The translations under genes and the position numbers were made by a program. This document shows, piece after piece, positions 58,682 through 64,000 of a stretch of 64,000 nt of DNA. The notes beneath the pieces are model-generated. The model was not told where the DNA came from, made no database searches, and saw only the letters and a program-made list of their open reading frames with translations. This DNA is from Paracoccidioides lutzii Pb01 (Eukaryota; Ascomycota; Eurotiomycetes; Onygenales; Ajellomycetaceae): positions 316,838 to 380,837 of the forward strand of contig NW_015440947.1 in assembly GCF_000150705.2 (NCBI RefSeq). The letters are read 5' to 3'. Within the stretch, counting starts at the first letter, position 1. Each line of letters opens with the position of its first letter.

Positions 58682-60530
58682 ATGTCTTCGAGAACCCTTA
58701 TCGCAGATGGCCTATGGTATTGCCTCTGTCCGTTGTACAAACAAGTGCCATTGAGGTGGTCAAGCTTTCCATGGCGGCGGCCGAATCAGCACCACGGTGA
58801 TGCGGTCTTCAAGGAACGATGCTCCGCCGCTCGATCCTTCTCTTCTACATCACAGGAGACCTTACTGTCGACAGAACAGATATCGAATTATTTTGCGGAT
58901 AATGGGGCTTCCGCTGAGCGAAATAGAGGAGACCTTCTTAGAGAGATAGAGCTTGCCGTTTCCAGAAACAACCCAAAGAAACCGATATCAAAGGAAACGT
59001 TCAAACAATTCACCGAAATCCATCCATCATTCCGAAAACTACACTCTCATGAGGTCATAGAGAATATGCTTCGCAAAACGGCTGAGTGTAGCCCAAATTA
59101 TAGGCTCACTATGAAACTGATGAGAGAGCTGATCCGGAGACGTGGCTGTGATCCGCAAACATGGCATTACACTGTTATGATATCGGCGAATGCGGACGCG
59201 CTGATGGGGTCTCCAAGACATGTTCGAAAGCTACTGAACGAGATGCAAGAATATAATATACCAATTGACTCCGCGACTCTTCATGCGGCGTTGAGGGTGG
59301 GTCTTCCCAATTTCAAAGTAACCCGACAGAGCATTAATTTGCCTTTGGTAGTGGCTGACGTATTTCGACAATGGCTAGGTCCTTGCGATACACCCCGATT
59401 ACATCTTACGACAGAATATCCTTCACATTCTACGGGATCGATGGCTAACAATTTCGCCGGAGGGTTGGCATAATGTTGTAGCAGGACTCATTCGGGAGGG
59501 CCAGTACGAAATGGTGTTAGACCATCTCTCGCGCATGCAAGCTCAACACATTCCCATCGAGCCATGGCTATATAGTCTATTTATATACAATCTATGCAAT
59601 GCAGAAGAGTACGATATGGTCCTAGAGTTGATGGTTAGCTGGACAAATAGCGGTAATGAACTCTCCCCGAACCTTTGGTTTCATGTGCTTGTTGGAGCCA
59701 GCGAGGCATTCCACGAAAAATGCGTGACCTATGTATGGAAACGGCGCGTGCAGCAAGGGCTCATCAACCCACCCTATGGCGTTTTCAACAATATCCTCAT
59801 AATGACATCGCGAACTGGCAATACATGGCTAGCCCGCGAAGTGTTCCGAGTCATGCGCGAGCGAAAAGCAATTTTTCTGCTGGAAGACTACCTCTGCCTC
59901 ATTGACACCTTCCTCGCCGCTGACGACCTCGAGAGTGCCCTTCGCATATTATGTCCCGCTCAAAAAGCAACCTTCAAGCTCGACGAGACCGCCACACGAT
60001 CGATCGTCACCTACTGTATCGAAAAAAACATCCCGCCCCGCAACATCTGGGCGACATTAGTAAAATTGAAGGTAAAGGACTTCCAAAATGTACCCTTAGC
60101 AGCTGCAAACGCCGTGATCGAAATCGCAGTCCACCACAAGACAATGACAGTAGCGCTGGAATTCTACAAGGCGCTAACAGAGGTGTTTGGCCACCGGCCA
60201 GCCGCCACCACCTTCAACACTCTAATCCACGGCTGCCGTGTCACAAGCTCCCATAAGCTGGCCAACTTTTTCGTGCAGGAGATGGTTCACCTCGACATCT
60301 TCCCGGACCGGATGACGTACGAGCACCTGATACTGCTGTGTGTAGATGCAGGGCGGTTCCGCGAAGCACACAGATACTTTGTTGAGATGATGGAGAGCGG
60401 GTTTTCGTTGACGCCTATTTCGAAGATTCATGTTCGGACTAAGTGTTTTGATTCTGAGGATAAGTATGCTAAGATCTTGCAGTATGATGCCAATATACGG
60501 AAACCGATTGCTAGGTGTCCTGGGTCATAA
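58682..60530 (+). CDS. Mitochondrial pentatricopeptide-repeat (PPR) protein
   Basis: Likely RNA-binding factor for a mitochondrial transcript, as is usual for PPR proteins. Two exons, 58682-59296 and 59379-60530, with an 82-nt GT..AG intron, give 588 aa. The junction restores ALRVLAIHPDYILRQ. The N-terminus is basic and lacks acidic residues early (WSSFPWRRPNQHH, RSFSSTS), consistent with a presequence. PPR-like helical pairs recur through the body, for example TWHYTVMISANADALMGSPR, VVAGLIREGQYEMVLDHLSR, VFNNILIMTSRTGNTWLARE and TTFNTLIHGCRVTSSHKLAN. A last repeat carries MTYEHLILLCVDAGRFREAH. The target RNA cannot be inferred. The start is the first in-frame ATG giving a presequence-like leader. 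Confidence 0.85.
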
Positions 60531-60932
60531 TAATTATATGTAGGCTCTCGGAATTGTTGGTATTTTGTTTTATTTATCGAGGATAATAGATCTCGATGCT
60601 TTTGCAGGGCATCATTTTGAGAGCGCAATTGTATGTGTATAAATAACGTAATATATGTAATCTTAGTTTTTAACGGAGCCGTGACATCATCGCTGAGATC
60701 TCGACAACTTCGTATTTCGGTCTTCAGTCGCAATTCTAGACACGCCCAACAGTTTTAACAAACTTCCCATTCGTGCAAATGCTCCGTTTGGCAATACCAT
60801 ATTGTTTGTTAAGTCTTCATACTCTTGTGGTAAAGATATGCCTTATCGTATAGAGAACCTTGGGTCACACTTTCTGTGACGTCTGGGGAGCTTGTATTCG
60901 GCATTCTGTTCTGATCATCACTAAAGGAGGTC
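60531..60932. other. Intergenic region before the PTEN-like gene
   Basis: PPR 3' flank and presumed promoter of the next gene. No gene is seen. Confidence 0.5.
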
Positions 60933-62864
60933 ATGGTATGCATCACCATCATCACCGCCATCACCAATATGATCAATACATTTTAAATTTCAATTGATGG
61001 CGCGGCGGAAATATCATCTCCATTTATCTTGGGCGACCAGTGCTATGCAATCTCTAAATAATGCTAATGGTTGTTAAATAACAGGCCTCAATTCTCCGCC
61101 AGATAATAGCAGGCCCTCGCCTGCGACATCCCGAAGCTGGTCTTGACTTGTGCTATGTCACCGATGAAAGTAAATATCCGGTTCTACAGTTCTACGACTT
61201 TCAAACCCTTGCCCTTCCGTCAAAAAGAGCTGTCTTCGCTGACAAATTTCTCCTCCCTAGTAATCGTTACCTCCGGCCCGTCCTCTACCTACCCACGTCG
61301 CGCCTACCGCAACCCCACAGACTCCCTCGTTCGCTTTCTAGACCTGAAGCATGGTGAGAACTGGTCAATATGGGAATTCCGCGCGGAGGGCTCGGGGTAC
61401 CCGGATGAAGAGGTCTACGGACGTATCCACCACTTCCCATTTCCAGATCACCACCCGCCACCCTTTGCCCTTATCCCGCCTCTTATGGCGAGTATCAGAA
61501 ATTGGCTATTAGAAAATGAGAGTGTTGAGGATGGCAAGGATGTTAAGGATGTTAAGCATGCTAATGCTGCCCTAGTGGAAGGGGAACGGGAGGATGCGAA
61601 AAGAAAACGAGTAGTTGTCATGCATTGCAAGGCGGGCAAAGGGCGGAGCGGGACTATTGCCTGCAGCTTTTTGATCAGTGAACGTGGGTGGGTGGCTGAG
61701 GATGCTTTGAGGCAGTTTACGGAGCGGAGGATGAGGGTTGGGTTTGGCCAGGGGGTGAGCATCCCCAGCCAGCTGCGGTGGGTGGGATATGTGCAGCAGT
61801 GGACGAATGAGTTACGGAAAGTTTATGTGGAGAGGCCGGTGGAAATTTTGGAGGTGCATATTTGGGGTTTGAGGGATGGGGTGGAGGTTGAGATTGAAGG
61901 GTTTGTGGAAGAAGGCAGAAGGATTAAGTGTTTTCATAAGTTTCATCGGTGTGAGAGGATTGTGATGGGTGAAGAGGGAGATGGGTCGACAGAGGAAGAA
62001 GGGGATGGGAAACAAAAGAGAAGAATTGACGCAAAGAGAGTGAGGACGTTGATGAAACGAGGAAAAGAGGAGGAGGGAGGTAAGGATGATGATAGCTCTA
62101 AATTAAACGACACTGAAACCCTGCCAGGCGCAAACAATCCAATAACAACCACACCGCAATCTCGCTCAACATTCTCGCAGCCCTCCCGGTCCTCTTCGTT
62201 TTTCCAACCAGTAACCACCCCGAAACCATGGAGTAAATGGATGCAAAGCATCATCACCAACTCCGCCAACGTCGACGCCATCATACCAGCCGTAATTCTC
62301 CGGCCAAGCAAAAGGGTTATTCTCCCTACCTCTGATGTGAACATCAGCATCCATCGGCGCACCATGGCCACATACACGGGGTGGACGATTGTCACATCCG
62401 TCGCACACACGTGGTTTAACGTATTCTTTGAAGGAGGGGATGTGTTTGATTCAGGCGTTTTTGAAGTTGATTGGGATGCCTTGGATGGTATTAAGGGGAC
62501 GTCTAATAGGGGGATAAGGGCCCTTGATCGGTTGAAGGTTGTTTGGCGCTATGCAGAAGCACAGGGAGAATCTGAGGATGAGGGGGTAATATCAGCTGCT
62601 GGAGGGAAACTTATTCTGGAACCCGCGCCGGGTGAGCCAGTTGCTGAAGGGCATGCGGCGGACTGGCGTGGTGAGGAGCAGCAGGGAGAAGGTGGAATAG
62701 ACCCCAATGCTTTGAGTGAGGAGTTGTTACAGAAGTCTTTGCCATCGCGTCCGGGTCAGGGTGGGATCAGAGAAGGGAACAATACGGTGACAGATGTCAA
62801 CATGGGTGCTAGAGATGGGGCGGCTGAATTCTACAGTCTCGGGCAATATTGCGAAGCACCTTGA
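60933..62864 (+). CDS. tep1: PTEN/TEP1-like phosphoinositide phosphatase
   Basis: Dual-specificity-fold phosphatase expected to remove the 3-phosphate of PI(3,4,5)P3 in the cytosol or at the plasma membrane. Three exons, 60933-60935, 61085-61169 and 61261-62864, total 1692 nt (563 aa). Exon 1 codes only for the start Met (ATG|GTATGC). Exon 2 then gives ASILRQIIAGPRLRHPEAGL and DLCYVTDE, as in fungal PTEN proteins. The P-loop HCKAGKGRSGT (catalytic Cys about residue 152) has the two basic residues typical of PTEN rather than of protein tyrosine phosphatases. FPFPDHHPPPF is the family's conserved loop. The C-terminal part resembles a diverged C2 region with a long Lys/Glu/Ser-rich insert. The symbol follows yeast TEP1. 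Confidence 0.92.
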
Positions 62865-63413
62865 TTGACAAGATCAAAGAGGGTGGCATATAGCCCTGAA
62901 CTTGGTCTGACTTTTGATTCTGCAAAATCCAGCAGCGGAAATCTCTTTCTTTTGACTCTGCGGTATACACGTGTTAAGGGGCATCATGTCATTTGCGGCA
63001 TTTCCAGGAGTCAAAGGATTAATGTATGGATGAATAAACGGGAAGCATAGCGCCAGCTTATTACTGCTCAGATATTTAATGCGCGCTGTTAGATGCTACA
63101 TATAAGTAGATTGAGAAAAAGAGAAACAGCCGTATTTTGTTTATGGTACAGACAACATCACATCATCTACATTGATCAATCTGGAAACCATGTTCGTTGA
63201 AATGCGGATATGCCTTTTGAATCTCATACCATTGCTTTGACTGTTCTATCCTGCAAATCAGACAGTCTTTGTTAAATAAGTAAACGTACATACTTCATAA
63301 AAAACAAAAGAAAAAAAAGAAAAAATACAACCCACACCACACACCACATCCATCCCGTTGGGTATCAAGAGCAGATAGGTGGACAGGATACGGAGGAGTG
63401 GAAGCGATGGAAT
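62865..63413. other. Intergenic region between convergent PTEN-like and LSM4 genes
   Basis: The two genes converge here, so it holds both 3' flanks. Short ORFs are unsupported. Confidence 0.5.
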
Positions 63414-64000
63414 TCAGGCCCCACCTCTACCCCTCCCACGCCCTCTGCCGCCTCGTCCCCCTCCCCTTCCGCGATCCACCCTTCCGCTATCCACACGATG
63501 TTGCTGACTACCACGGCCACGATTCGACGGCTGATTCTGTTGTTGATCCTTTGCTAAATCGACGATTTCTTCGGGGACTCGGAGGTATTTAATCTGTTGC
63601 AAGATTATTATTGATACAAGGATTAAAAAGGTAAAACAAAAAAAAAAAAAAAAAAAAAAAAACATACATTATTCCCTCTGACATATACCTCAGGTAATCT
63701 GAAAAAGCGGTCACCTTCCGGGGTGGTCTGGACGACTTCTTTGAGGATCAGGTTCATCCAGTTGTCGCAATTGACGAGGTGGCCGTTGAGGGTTTCGCCA
63801 TTCTTTAGTTCCACCAGCATAGGGTGGCCTTGGGCCGCGGTTAGCAGGCCTAGAGGAAGCTATAGACCAGAAAGAGGATAGGGGTTAGTATATGTGTCTC
63901 TGGTATGTATAAGTGCTTGTGTATGTGTCATGGAGCTGATTAGAGGGCGGAAAGCGGAGGTGGATGGCGAGATGCGCTGGCGGAGTTGTCTACGTACCAT
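63414..64000 (-). CDS. LSM4: U6 snRNA-associated Sm-like protein LSm4
   Basis: Subunit of the Lsm1-7 (mRNA decay, cytoplasm) and Lsm2-8 (U6 snRNP, nucleus) rings. Three exons on the minus strand, 64000-63998, 63859-63668 and 63593-63414, total 375 nt (124 aa), normal for fungi. Exon 1 is only the start codon (ATG|GTACGT), at the very edge of the window. Exon 2 begins LPLGLLTAAQGHPMLVELKN, and the Sm1 motif continues through GETLNGHLVNCDNWMNLIL. The Sm2 motif (EVYVRGNN|IKYLRVP) spans the second junction. The C-terminus is an RGG/RGR-rich tail, as in yeast and animal LSm4. Intron 2 is 74 nt and has a run of about 25 T (sense strand) just after its donor. An ORF-only reading would wrongly start at the internal Met (63820). 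The 5' UTR and promoter lie outside the window. Confidence 0.95.

Noticed and set aside
61943..62410. 155-codon ORF antisense to the PTEN-like gene
   Set aside because: Lies wholly within exon 3 of the recognised phosphatase and has no motif.

Overview
The window is nuclear DNA from a filamentous ascomycete. Nearly every gene is split by short introns (about 50-190 nt) with GT..AG ends. The proteins are fungal housekeeping types: Ssn6 with a poly-Gln run, uL3, Exo70, LSm4, a PTEN-like phosphatase and an SKN1/KRE6 glucan-assembly protein. Long GC-poor blocks without ORFs sit between normal genes and look like RIP-decayed transposons. This architecture suits Onygenales/Eurotiales, and my guess is an Ajellomycetaceae-like genome. 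That placement is inference, because no species-diagnostic marker is visible.

Layout. 1-2.3 kb: a 12-bp tandem repeat and noncoding DNA. 2.3-5.8 kb: ssn6 (minus strand, 8 exons). 5.8-14.3 kb: about 8.4 kb with no supportable gene. 14.3-20.4 kb: accessory zone with a decayed amidoligase-like gene, an ankyrin remnant and an intact APH-type phosphotransferase. 20.4-27.8 kb: two AT-rich blocks. The second lies inside a 32-bp terminal-inverted-repeat element that keeps a broken Fot1/pogo-type helix-turn-helix, so it is a decayed Tc1/mariner-superfamily transposon. 27.9-38.5 kb: gene-dense, with a GFA-family zinc protein, RPL3, a fructosamine-kinase-like protein, an unknown protein and a GH16 SKN1/KRE6 protein. 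39.2-39.9 kb: another small AT-rich TE relic. 40.4-45.3 kb: an unknown protein and a mitochondrial PDK/BCKDK-type kinase. 45.3-50.2 kb: poorly coding DNA with an assembly gap (48234-48327). 50.2-64 kb: a Cys-rich single-pass membrane protein, exo70 and a cytosolic PLA2-type lipase (divergent pair), a mitochondrial PPR protein, a PTEN-like phosphatase and LSM4, whose start codon is the last three bases of the window.

Exon boundaries were deduced by hand from splice signals and reading-frame continuity. For every multi-exon model given as a CDS, the exon lengths sum to a multiple of three. The neighbours are ordinary eukaryotic genes without operon logic. The exo70/PLA2 pair may share a promoter of about 0.4 kb. 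I found no CRISPR array, rRNA, convincing tRNA, secondary-metabolite cluster or clearly new multi-gene system. The most informative observations are the Fot1/pogo relic, three genes whose first intron splits or directly abuts the start codon, and a short dispersed intergenic motif.
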